Shown: positions 1 to 10,889 of the stretch, piece by piece
Layout of the letters: every line of letters begins with the position of its first letter
Numbering within the stretch: position 1 is the stretch's first letter
Source of the DNA: Gnetum montanum
Lineage: Eukaryota; Streptophyta; Gnetopsida; Gnetales; Gnetaceae
Assembly: GCA_015680685.1 (NCBI GenBank)
Contig: MNCI01004656.1
Coordinates: forward strand, 2,299,290-2,363,289
DNA length: 64,000 bases
Direction of reading: 5' to 3'
Position numbers and translations under genes: made by a program
The notes under the pieces: model-generated
What the model saw: the letters and a program-made list of their open reading frames with translations, nothing else
Told to the model about the DNA's origin: nothing
The model's database searches: none

Positions 1-226
1 GTAATGGTAGAAGCACCATCACAATCAACATCAATGCTTGATCAAGAAAGGGAACCTAGTCCTCAAGGTCATTCGCGAGCCCATAGAAAAATTCTCAACT
101 AACTAGAAAGGACATATCTTGGTCATAAAGGCCTATGACAATGGAGTATTCAAGCTTTTTGATCTATATGGCAATGAGTTTGCCAATCCAATTAACCACT
201 CATACCTGAAGTCATACTACACCTAG
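1..226 (+). pseudogene. C-terminal end of Tat-like gypsy integrase (element Y)
   Basis: The frame ending in TAG at 224-226 encodes the tail of a Ty3/gypsy pol polyprotein. It reads through a weak GNLVLK-type motif and ends with a conserved NEFANPINHSYLKSYYT block. The same block (NELANLINHSYLKPYYM) ends the minus-strand pol at 7014, so the two are members of one family in opposite orientation. This segment is the small domain after the integrase core, typical of Tat/Ogre-type elements. An in-frame stop near base 110 shows decay. The rest of pol lies to the left, outside the window. Confidence 0.7.
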
Positions 227-261
227 TACGTAGTGTTATGCCAACAATAAAGTAAGGTAAG

Positions 262-540
262 TGAACATCTGCTATGATGTTAAACTAGCATAGAACATCT
301 ACTATGATATTAAACTAATACAAAACATTTTCTATGATGTTAAATTGGAACATAATGTCCTTGGGTTATGACATTAAACTACCATCCATAGCATCGTGTG
401 CTATGACCTTAAACTGGCCATCCACCATTCACTACAATGTTAAACTAGCACATCATGGTTTGTCCAAACCTTAAACTGGGTTCACAATCTACTAGAAACT
501 AGCATAGAATGTGGTCTACCAAGACCTAAAACTAGGTTTA
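262..540. repeat. degenerate 30-36 bp tandem repeat after pol (element Y)
   Basis: Six or seven imperfect copies of a unit with core CTATGATGTTAAACTAGCA recur near 271, 301, 331, 364, 402, 430 and 460. A similar but inverted core (TTTAAGGCC..CATGATGG) lies beside the pol stop of the minus-strand relative at 6840-6960. The array therefore belongs to the 3' untranslated part of this element family. Confidence 0.6.
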
Positions 541-559
541 CAGTTCAACATTCATACTT

Positions 560-1425
560 CAACACACATAGTTCTATGGATAAGAAAGCGTGAATACTTT
601 CAATCCTCCATTGCCTACCCACACTTCTCAGGCAAGATGGGATGGGGCAATGCAGTTCCAGAATGAAGCTCATGTCATTAATAAAAAATCCTCTATGAAA
701 TTTGTAGTGTTACCATCCTTGGCATCTTACTGATCTTCCAACGATGCCTTTTGGCATCTTTCTGACCTTCCAAAGCTACCACCATCAGCACCAAGCATTC
801 TAGTGAAGGCTCTCACCATCAGCATCAATCACTGGAGAACCAAAGGTACTATGGCCCAGCCATAGCACTACCATCCTTCAACCCTCACCATTGCCTGAGC
901 TCAGAAGAGCATGCAGCATTGTGGCTCCCCACCATGCTGCTAGGTTTCCTGGATCCTGCCTTTGGTAAGAACTCCCAAGCACTTGCATTGCCAATGCCTT
1001 TAGCCACTTGGATGCTCACTTTTGGTGTGGCTGCCGAAGCTTTTAAATTCTATCATCATCGATGCCTACACTGGCCTTTCTACTTTGGGCACTGCATGCA
1101 CCTACAACTAACATAGCACTCATAGCCCTTATAGTGCCCTTGCAAATAGGACTTCATCTTCATCTCACATGGTGTGTTTGTTTTTTCATGTTTTCTCTAT
1201 GTTGAGTTTGCAAGATGAAGCCTTGGTGGTGCCATTCAAAGGTGCATTTCATTGTAGTGGTAGGTTGTTGCACTAATCTAATGTGTCCATTTTGGCTTGC
1301 TAAACTACTTAAGAGTGCACATACCTACTACCACACTATAGCTAATTTACCCTCTACCTCTTAATCTTATATTTTCCCACACTCCTTACAAGCTTTCTAG
1401 ATGCACATGGAACTATTCTTGTAGT
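560..1425. other. 3' untranslated part of element Y, no gene seen
   Basis: This stretch lies between the pol end and the LTR-like block. It contains repeated short phrases such as TTGGCATCTT and CACCATCAGCACC near 720-820. The 65-codon open frame at 919-1116 matches no family that I recognise and I do not call it a gene. Confidence 0.4.
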
Positions 1426-2249
1426 CAACTATAGAACCCATGATAGACGTAACACAACTCGTCCCATGGGGAGCCTTTGTGGGCTGGTCAAAGCCCCAAA
1501 TAGATGTAATATAACTCATCCCAGGGAAGAAACACCTGTCCTACAAATGCAACATGGTTATCTCTAAGCAAATTTTTTCGAGTAGTGTGTAGTTTTCTTG
1601 GCAACAAAACATCTTCCAAAAAAAAGGAAAGAAAAAGAAAAATAAAAGAAAAGAGAGACAAAAAATAATATATGTGTGTAGAACTAAGAGTAAAAGAAAA
1701 ATGCGAGAAAACAAGTGTCCAAGTAAAATAGCAAAGTTTTTGTTTTGCAACCGGTCCAGCCCTAGATTGACCATCTCACAAGCACTCCAATGAAATGCCA
1801 AAATTCTAAGGGTAGGCCATATTCACATGTTTACTGCCTCACAAGCACTTCAATGAGGGATCATGCATTAGCAACAAGCCATCGTGATGCTACATCCTAT
1901 AACTACATCTATAATGAACATCCTCTCCATCCGTTGTTCCTTGATCCATCTCTCTAACCTATTTCCTATCATACTTTATTCCCCTAAGAATTCTTAAGCA
2001 TGGTGAAGTGTTCTCTAATCAGGCACTAAAAAGTAGTGTTGATGTCATGTTCATTGTGTTGTTTCATATTCTTTGTTGATGTCTCTCAAGCTAATCCTCC
2101 AGACGTCAACAAAGAGGGGCCAATGAAACACCACCAATTTCAAGTTTTTGCAATTGAATGGAAAATTTGTCTAAGTGTCAAAACTTAGCAAATTTTTTCT
2201 AAGTTTGGTGTTACTCTCTCTAGTGTAGTAAGCATAGCACACATTGAGG

Positions 2250-2815
2250 CCTATTTTACAAGATTTTTCTAAGTGTTAGCAATAGTCTCATGAAAAATTT
2301 TCTAAGTGTCCTACTACACTCCCTAGCATAACCATCGTAGCACACATTTCCATGGCTAGTTTGACCAAGTATCAAGCTATAAGTGGTTAGAGATTGCTTG
2401 GGATGGATGAAATAGTTCAGCAAATTTTCTATCTCTTGGGCTGTCACACTTGCTACACTCCCTAGTGTACCTTTCTTGACACATAACCAGTAGCCAGCTC
2501 ATCCAAGTACCAAGCTAGAGGTTGTCAAAAGTGCTCAGGATAACAAAAATAGTTTGGTAAATTTTCTATCTTTTGGGCTATCATACATTACTATGCTCTC
2601 TAGCTTACCTAGCTTAACACATGTCCTAGTAACCAATTTTCCCAAGTACTAGGCTAGAGGTTGTCAAAAGTGCTCAAGATGGCAAAAATAGTTTAGTAAA
2701 TTTTCTATATTTTAGGCTATCACACTCTACTATGCTCCCTAGTGTACCCAACTTGACACATGTTCTAGTAGATAGTTTGCCCAAGTACTATGCTAGAGGT
2801 TATCAAAAGTATCTA
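2250..2815. repeat. tandem array of about 139-bp units in the Y LTR
   Basis: Four imperfect copies are visible. The anchor CTACACTCCCTAGTGTACC and its variants occur near 2312, 2452, 2591 and 2731, so the spacing is about 139-140 bp. Each unit continues with AAGTACTAGGCTAGAGGTTGTC and then AGTTTGGTAAATTTTCTAT. The array is in what would be the U3 part of the LTR, left of the TATA box. Confidence 0.75.
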
Positions 2816-3258
2816 GCTTAACACTCGAGAAAAGCCTTTGATAACCTTCAAAATCCTCTAGAACTCAAAATTAGCCATTGTCCCAACTCTAATATCCCTC
2901 TAGCAATTAAGATCAGTAGTTTGCATTTCTTTTACAACCTCATTGATCTCCAAAATTGTCCCTATGCTTGGCCCTACTCAAACGAGGGGAAGGACGTAGT
3001 CCTAAAGCCTAGCCTCCAAGTTGCATTGTTGTTGCACTATTTGTAGGTACATTGTGATATCTCAAACTCTTGCACATGTAGTTTGGGTAGTGTGGTCATA
3101 GTTCAATAGTCTCTATATACCCTTCACTATCTTTCAAAGTGTAACATTTAGCTACTCTCATGAGAGCATAACATGATAGTGTAACCCCATCTATGTTGAT
3201 GCCATGTGGCACCCCTACCATGTGGCTTCTGATCCATGTTTCATGCTAAACCTAGCCC

Positions 3259-3266
3259 TATAAATA
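3259..3266 (+). promoter_or_regulatory. TATA box of the Y LTR
   Basis: TATAAATA lies in the context CCCTATAAATACCCCTATG. An equivalent box (GGGGTATTTATAAGC on the plus strand) lies near 58825 in the inverted relative. This marks the likely U3/R junction and gives the LTR a plus-strand direction. Confidence 0.55.
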
Positions 3267-3480
3267 CCCCTATGTCTAGCACTCTAGGGATTGGCAAATC
3301 AAAGAGCATTGAGCATTTAAGTTGTCTAAGCATTTGAGCTTCACACCTTGGCATATCCCAAAATGTAGTCCAACATTGCACCTGTAGAACATGGCAATAG
3401 CCAACCCAATAGGTTTAGCCTCCCTTATAGCCACTAGCTTCATGTCCCAAATGTCCTAGAGACTGTGACTACACTACTAC

Positions 3481-4635
3481 ACTACCATTGTGCCTCCTTG
3501 ATGTTGTGTACCATTCTCACCTCCTATCTAGGAAAAGTTATGCTTCCCAATTTTGGGGTAGTGCATTTCTTTATCCTAAAGCTCTATTTCATTTATTTTC
3601 TAAGAATTTTTCTTTGATATCAAGCATAAATCTTACATTTCTCCACTATTTAATACATATTTTCATGCTCACATCACTATTTTCGGGCTGGGACTCTCTA
3701 CTACACTCTTGCTTACTGTCCTGATGTTTGCACATAATGCTCTACAAACCCCTCTTACAAACGGTTGTTCTAACATCACGTAAGTCCCTATTTGATTGAC
3801 CAGACCATTCAAGGCACCTCATTTCCATTTCTTAGCATGGCCCTTGCACAAATTTAGGGTTACGCTATATGCCCACCAACCTCTTGGTGTTCCAGCCATT
3901 GACGTTTTCAAACGTCATAATGATAATACTTATATTGATAAAAGGGTTTCTTTTTCAAATTTCAATAACTTGAACATGAACTATCCCATATCCCTTTTCC
4001 CTTTCTATGTTACTATTTATGTTGCTACATGCAACACACTACCTAGTGATTTGCTACTTAGATGCTCCTTGTTGTTGCAACTATTAGTCATTATTGGTTA
4101 GTGTTCTTCTCATCAAGCTATTGATACCACTTGTTGTAGCTACTATGTACTACCACCATGGTTTCTTGTAGCCATTAATGAATCTACTAAGTTCTCTCTT
4201 TTCTTTGCTTTCTATTATTTTCTTTTAAATATTATGATCTTTCTAAATTATTTCATCTTCTATATTTTTTTGAAAATAATTTAATATTTTCAAATTTAGC
4301 AATTTTATTTAAATTATTAGTTGCATTTCTCTTCCATCGAGACTATTCTTAGGGTATCCATGCTCATAAGCAAGGTGCCCTAGGCAATAGCCCTGTCAAA
4401 TCAAGAACTCTAGGAGTGTTATACATTAGTGTGCCTTCATGGCCCAACTTTTCACATCAACACCCTCTCTAGTGCTAGAAGGAGGGAAACCATTATGATT
4501 TCCATCAACCAACTTTCATTCCTCTATTATCTTATCCTTAGTTTTGATTTTCTTTTTCTTCTTCCTACTTTAATCAAAAAATCCATAAAAAATTAAAAAA
4601 AAAAGAGAAAATTATCTTTTTATGTCTACTTATTT
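3481..4635. other. AT-rich leader-like region, no gene seen
   Basis: This stretch runs from the Y LTR to the start of the next LTR-like block. It contains AT-rich tracts (4190-4330, 4540-4620) and two short plus-strand open frames (3488-3724, 3796-4101) without recognisable motifs. I could not identify a primer-binding site or gag sequence. Confidence 0.35.
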
Positions 4636-6650
4636 ATGTAACAACTAAAAATCTCAACCACTAGAAAGCCAAGGATTCTCAACCATGAATAGTCTCAGTT
4701 ATGAATCCCTATGGCCTCTAAAGAAAAATGGAATTTATAGTATCCTAGATGATCTAGTAAATTAGCCAAGGACTTAGGGGGATGTAAATTGAGATTGTGA
4801 AATATGTAAAAATTGCAAATTTGAAAACTAAAACGAATACAAATTTCACATTAAAGGAAACTATAAATGTTATTTAATTAATAAAGAATGAGTTTAAATA
4901 TGTGTACACAAGTGCACATAAGAGAGTAAAAAGGGATTCACTTGGGTGTTAGTTCCAAGTCTATTGAAGTTGATAGAATCCACTTCATGATCTAGATGCT
5001 TAGCCACTCCTAATGTTATTGAACCTCCTCTGCTACTACTCAAAATCTACAATGTTGGTCACTACTAGGATTATAAAATATGAAGGATTATGATTACCAA
5101 AATGCTCCACATTGGGATTTGGTGATCCCAAGAGGGCAGCATTGACACCTAAGGCTCACAAATCGCAAAGGGAGTAATAGGGGTAGCAAGGCTATAATGG
5201 TTCTATGCTAGAAGGCTTCAAGAAGCTATGTTTCTTCTAGGTAGCAAGAGTTCCTAAATGCCCAAAATGCTCTATGCTCAAAAATTCCAAATTCTAGAAC
5301 CTTAAAATTATCTAGGGGTTTGGTTTTTATAGGTTTTTGACCATGAAATGGACTAAAAATTTGCTGCAAATAGCTGATATATTGGGTTGCAAATTGGCTG
5401 CAAATTGTTACAAATTTATACTATGTCAAGGGAGATAGGTGCCCAAAATCTAGGGAGGTTACCATATATGGAAAGTATTATACCCTCCATGGTCATTCCA
5501 TTTACCCAGATAGTAATGGAGGTGCACCTTCCACACTAGCTTTGTTGCTTCCATGCTAGGTCTTTAACCTTCCATCCTAGCATTTTAGGGTTCTTGTTGG
5601 AGTTGATGTGACATTAAAATATTGGTCATGTTTCTTCTATGCTAGGGAGGAAGTGTCAACATTATAAGGATGAAAGATCAATGCTAGGGATGAAAGATCA
5701 ATGCTATGAGTGAAAGTCAAAGCCTTCCATGCTAAGTATTATCCCCCTTCTATGTTGGGGATTGGTGATATCAATTCCCCTACATCCCTCCATGCTTGTT
5801 TTGATGCCTCTACACTAGCCCTCATGGATTACAAACTTCACATTTACAATGAAGTTTTGCCTTGGGTTTCATCGGATGGAGTTACAAAGATTACAAAATC
5901 CAAATATGGTGGTGTTTCATTTTCCCTTCTTTGTTGGTAACTGGAGGATTAATCCAAGAGGCACCAACAAATAATAAAAAACACCAGTGTAGGTTCACCA
6001 CCAACATTCCCTCTGCAAGATTCATCCAGTTATGTCAAATCATGCTAAGGAGTGCTTGTGATGATGGGATAAAGCTATGATGAAATGATGGTAATAGGGT
6101 TGGAGTCAAATGGTAATGAGGGCTTACAATGCATTCTAAGTGTTGAAATCATGGCTATAGCATGGTACTAACATGTTTTGAAGTATTGGTCACTCAGTAA
6201 ATACACTTGAAGACACAATCACTTCACTCTATAATTTCTTTGGCTATTGGACTTTGAGGCTTCATTAGCCATATGGCCTCTTGGTAATTTGCTTACCCAC
6301 TATTTTTTTGAGGTAAAGCCTTTATTGGGTTTCATTTCCAGTGCTAGTTTGATATGGTCTTCTCGTTGAATGATTTGCATTACACTCGAAAAATTTGTGT
6401 TTCCCATAAAACTATTTCTATTTTATGGAATTAATTATTTTTCCAATAAATGAGTTATGTTACATTCAAGTGGAATTAAGGATAGAACGTGATGAAGAAA
6501 TTTACTTGGCTATAGTGCATAAGTGGCAAACATAGGTCAGCAATTTTTTCCAAGGTATGGAAGGTCATAATCAGGCTATGGGATTTGGCTTAAGAAGTGA
6601 TTCTATATGAAGGGTAATGGTACAAGCACTCTTGGAAAAGCAAGATAAAC
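4636..6650 (-). mobile_element. LTR-like block at the 3' end of element Z
   Basis: This block lies beyond the pol stop of the minus-strand element Z. A minus-strand TATA box (CCTATAAAAACC) covers 5322-5333. To its right, in the presumed U3, short repeats of TCCATGCTAG type recur between 5500 and 5830. They resemble the core of the large array at 24.2-27.1 kb. The left edge was set at TGTAACAACTAAAAATCTC and is a guess. No matching right-hand LTR could be bounded. Confidence 0.4.
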
Positions 6651-7010
6651 TCACCAAATTTTACACATCGAGGTCACATGGTGACTTGTTGCCATAATAA
6701 GTTGCACGCTTGCAATTTCTTCAAGCTTCATCTTGCAAACACAACTATAAGAGGACATGAAAACTAAGAAAATAAAACATGTTATAAAATTATAATGCAT
6801 ATAGACCACATTGAATGATAAAACCAAGCTACCAAGATCACTAATGTTGTTAATTTAAGGCAATGGTACTAGTTTAAGGCCCTAGTAGGCCATGATGGTG
6901 ATTTAAGATCATAGTGGATCATGGTGCTAATTTAAGGCCTCAACAACATATAGTAAAGCAAACTCACTTATTGATAATCATTGATGTTATGGCTTCCACA
7001 TTTTACATGT
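6651..7010 (-). repeat. TTTAAGGCC-type spacer next to the Z pol stop
   Basis: Between 6840 and 6960 the phrase TTTAAGG.CC..CATGATGG is repeated about three times. It is the counterpart, on the other strand, of the repeats at 262-540. A similar stretch in the same orientation lies at 23820-24180. No coding frame is seen. Confidence 0.45.
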
Positions 7011-7013
7011 AGG

Positions 7014-8350
7014 TCACATGTAATAAGGCTTTAGATAGGAATGGTTGATTAGATTGGCCAACTCATTTGCATCCATGTCTATAATTTTAAGTGCTCCATT
7101 TCTATAGGCTCTAGTGACAAGGAATGATCCTTCCCAGTTGGTTGAGAATTTATCCACATACTTGTGGATGGCTTTGAGGACCAGGTCACCTTCTTTGATC
7201 TTATACTTGGTCAAGTTATGGTGGTGCTATTGTTTCTACCTCTCTTGATATTACTCAATGTGAGAAAGTGCCTACATATGTTGCTCCTCAATAAAGTCTA
7301 GGTCTATTGTTTGTAGCTCCTTACTTTGCTCATGATTGATGAATTCATTCAAGACCACTTAGAGCAATGGTACATGTAATTCAAGAGGTAAAATAGCTTC
7401 AAAAGCATAAACTAAGCTATAAGGTGTTACACTAGTTACTATATAGTAGGTTGTATGATAAGCCCAAAGTGCATGGACAAACCGCTCATGCCATTTATGC
7501 TTGCTTTTTTTTATCATTTTCTTGAGCAAGTTGATGATGGCCTTGTTTCTTGCTTTTTCTTATCCATTGGCTTGAGGGTAATAAGGGGATGAGAAAGAGT
7601 CCTTAATGACTAGGTCATGACATAAATCCTTTGTTTATTAGCTACTAAATTATGGTCCATTATCTATAACTATTTTCATGGTTATGCCAAAATGAGCTAT
7701 AATGTTATCCAAGATCAATTTATAGACTTGTTCAAACATACACATCCTTAAGGGAATAATTTCAACCAATTTAGTAAAGAATTCAATTTTAGTGATGATG
7801 AAGCTATGCCCTATTGATGACTTAGGAATTTTAGGTTCAATAATATCCAACCTCCATCATTGCAACAATAATGTTATCTGAGTGGTGTGCAATCTACTTA
7901 GTGGTACATGTATTAAGTTATTATGCCATTGGCATGTGTCATAGATTTTAACCTTCTATAGATCATCATTCTAAACATAAGTCCAATAATAACCTAATCA
8001 TATAATTTTAGTGATCATGGTTCTAGGCCCTATATGTCCCTCACAAATACCCTCATAAACCTACTCTAGGACTATTTTGGCTTCAGTTTTACCCAAGCAC
8101 TTTAACACTACACCATCATAGGACTATTGACATAATGTGTTATCACCTACAATGACATACTACTTTAATATTTTGTGTATAATGTCCTTTTGAACAATAG
8201 TGAGGCCTTATGAGGATTCATCATGCATACAGTAAACTTTGATATCATCATACCATTCCCTAGCTAGAATAGTTTGAACTATAGCCACAAAGCTATCTTT
8301 AGCATTCTATGTAATGGGAATAGTGCAGTCCATGGTTAAGGTGGGCAACC
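7014..8350 (-). pseudogene. Tat-like gypsy integrase (element Z), decayed
   Basis: Minus-strand frames here encode successive parts of a retroviral-type integrase. The catalytic-core start is at about 7850 (MDIIEP, then a FFTKLVEIIPL block) and the second Asp lies in IVIDNGP at about 7655. The third block, YPQANG, is at about 7570. The core is followed by HERFVHALWAYHTT, about 7480, and the C-terminal KIKEGDLVLKAIH to YLKPYYM segment (7014-7214). Several in-frame stops and frame changes separate them. One stop falls where the core Glu is expected, just after YPQANG. This order and these motifs are those of Tat/Ogre Ty3-gypsy elements. The zinc-binding part, about 7900-8300, is only faintly visible. 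Confidence 0.8.
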
Positions 8351-8499
8351 TACTAAGCACATCAAGTGTTACACTGAGGGCTAATGTTGTGATTGTATTA
8401 GCTATGATGTTCTTATTTTGGGGTATGTGTTGGATATCAACATCTATAAATTGTTGTAAAAAATGCTTCCCTAGGTTATAGTAAGGTTGTAAATGTTTG

Positions 8500-9290
8500 G
8501 ATTTACATGCATAGACCTTTGTTACTTACTTAACCATAATTTGGGAGTCACCTTTGATTATTAACAACTTGATTCCTAGATCACAATCTACCATCATCCC
8601 TCTAATCAAACCCTCATACTTTGTTATGCTATTGGCACATGAAAAAATAAAACAATAGTTGAAGGATCAAATTTCACTAGATTAGAGTGTTATGATAGCA
8701 GCAACACTAGTCCCATGGGTATTTGAAGCTCCATCAATGTGCATGATCAACTCATAATCCTTAGGCACTTGGCTAACAATGTTGATATGTTCATTAGGGA
8801 ACCCAAGATCTAAGCTTTCTTGTTAATCAATAAGTGATATCCTGAGTTGTATGATTATAGCTTGACCTTTCATTGAGGATTGAGAGATGTAATGAAGGTC
8901 AAACTCGATAGTTATAACTTTCTATTAAGCTATATAACTAATTTGTAGCTTTTCGTCATTATGGCTCTAAGTACATTGGCTTTGCAAATGACATTGACCT
9001 GTCTTCTAAAGAGGTAGTGTCTCCACTTCTTCAATGAGAAGACTAGTACTATAAAATACTTCTCCACTTCAGTGTACAAGGTCTCATGGGCAAATAATGC
9101 ATGGCTAAGGTAGTGTACAGGCATCTTGGCATCATCATCATGATTCTGATAGAGTATAAAGGCAATGGACGTGTCAAAGACAGTAAGGTAGATGTAAAAT
9201 GGTTTATCCTCTTGTGGAGGATAGATTGTCAATAGTTGCACCAACTCTTGCTTAAGGTTTTCAAAGGGCTCTTGGCATTGAGACATCCAT
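8500..9290 (-). pseudogene. RNase H region of element Z pol
   Basis: The minus-strand frame at 8930-9286 encodes the segment joining RT and RNase H. It reads FENLKQELVQLL, then a PPQEDKPFYIYL stretch and an ALFAHETLYTEVEKYFIVLVFSLKKWRHYL stretch, here named only by its ends. This matches the tether and RNase H-like start of Tat-type pol. The part at 8500-8900 is more decayed but continues in the direction of integrase. It would remove RNA from the RNA-DNA hybrid during replication. Stops and lost residues make it non-functional. Confidence 0.65.
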
Positions 9291-9809
9291 TCATAGTGAA
9301 ACCCTTTCTTAAGTAAGTGTTACATAGGTTGTAACTTATCTATAAGGCTACCAATAAAACTACAAATAAATTGAAATCTTCCTTGTAATTCCTAAATATT
9401 CTTAAGGTTTTTAGGTGCTACTAATTTGGATATGGCCTTAACCTTATCAAGATTGTCATGTATCGCTAATTTATATACTATAAAGCCAAGCACCTTACTA
9501 GTATTAACACCAAAAACATACTTCGTAGGGTTAAGCTAGAGCTCATACTTAAGGCATTACTTAAGCACAAGATCTAGGTCATTAGCATGGTTGTTGGAAA
9601 ATTTGAAATTAATGACTATATCATTCATGTAATTGTTGAGCAAACCTAGCATGTCATTGCTAAAGATATAGGTCATGGCTCTCTAGTAAGTTTATCCTAC
9701 ATTATTAAGACCAAAGGGCATCATAGTATAGCAAAAGGTACCTAAAAGAGTTATGAAGGTCTTGCTAAGTTGGTGTTTTAGTTTTATCCTAATTTAGTTA
9801 TATCCCAAG
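9291..9809 (-). pseudogene. Reverse transcriptase of element Z, C-terminal half
   Basis: Read on the minus strand from 9809, the frame has the GYNQI region (with a stop), then LGTFCYTMMPFGLNNVG, the catalytic-box region and YVFGVNTSKVLGFIV. The catalytic box, normally Y-x-D-D, reads YMND at 9620-9631. One of the two metal-binding aspartates is therefore Asn and the enzyme could not work. The frame breaks exactly where element A begins and resumes at 22950 with the preceding RT residues, so A inserted into this domain. Confidence 0.8.
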
Positions 9810-10656
9810 GGATGAGCGACAAGTTTACCCTACATCCAACCATACGAATCACTAATATTTATGCATGATCTGATTGAATTCCAAGGATCTTAGATTTCTT
9901 TATACACTGATTCTAATAGGTGAAACTAACTATTTCAATCGTTGTCTTCCCAAATACACTTGTGAAGTACAATGGTATGGTTATGTATAATTGAGGCATA
10001 TGATTCTTTTTATGTTCTAAGTCATCTATGGATATAGAATAATTTATAAATGTATTTAATTGCTGAAGTAGTCTAACAAATAGATAACACTTAACTAATC
10101 CTAACATAAGCATATGTTCCCACTTGTCATACACATCCTAAATACATATAGTGCTACTAGGTTACCAAACACTAAGCATTACTAGGATTATCAAGTTTTC
10201 CATGTATTCTTAGAGTGGTCATACTTATATTTACTATTTAATTTATCTTAATAAATTACTTTAATTACCTAAAAAATTAAATAAAATTTCTTAAAATATT
10301 AAATTCTTAAATAAATAATTAATCTAGTTCATGTGTTGCAAATTTTGATTAGAAAGATTTTCTTTATTCTCACACACACTGAAGTGCTAAGGTACAATAG
10401 TGCTCAAATAAAGATAAATATACTCTTTCACTTCTACTATAGGCACTTAGAAAAAAATTCTAACTATTGGAAAGAAAAACTATAAGAACTTCATTATAAC
10501 TATGAGACTTGATGCCATAAATGTAGTAGAAGGCACAAATCTATAGGAAAAAATAAGGTACCCCATCAATAGGTACACATCAACAAGTCAAATCCTACAT
10601 TGACAAGATCACGTCGAAGAGACCCCGTTGATGTGAACAAACCATGTGATTCATCA
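9810..10656 (-). repeat. Element A left LTR (3' LTR)
   Basis: It starts with GGATGAGCGAC (a decayed TGATGAGCGAC) and ends with ATTCATCA. It aligns over its length with 22079-22944. It is followed by ATCCCCACAAC, which on the minus strand is a purine-rich tract of the kind that primes plus-strand synthesis. The TATA position near 10541 is decayed compared with the right LTR. Confidence 0.85.
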
Positions 10657-10889
10657 TATCCCCACAACTAAATGAAAACTCATCTTTTAGTTATTTAAAA
10701 AATTGGAAATATGTGGAATTATTAACTAACAAAACAAAGACATAAACAACATGACAAAAACTAACTGCTTGAGTATATGGTTTTCCAATGATTACAAAAT
10801 TTTGATCTTTAGGATAAAAAATTAAACACCAAGGAAAAATTGAAAAATATAATTCCTTTGATGGGAAAAAGATGATGAAGAATATCAAA

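Larger units (their letters stand above)
1426..3480 (+). mobile_element. LTR-like block of element Y (Tat-like)
   Basis: The sequence from about 1430 to 3480 resembles the reverse complement of 58540-60482. Landmarks shared by both are the ACCCATGATAGACGTAACACAACTC stretch at about 1438, the AAAGAGGGGCCAATGAAACACC stretch at about 2110, and the TATA region near 3259. Shared blocks in both orientations, a TATA box towards the right end and position downstream of a pol stop fit a long LTR read left to right. Both edges are estimates, because no clean TG..CA pair or target duplication was found. Confidence 0.5.

Noticed and set aside
262-540. CRISPR-like array
   Set aside because: Units of 30-36 bp are imperfect and contiguous, without unique spacers, and the context is a plant retroelement.
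1541-1801. 86-codon minus-strand frame rich in Leu and Phe
   Set aside because: It arises from an A/G-rich stretch within an LTR-like block; no motif.
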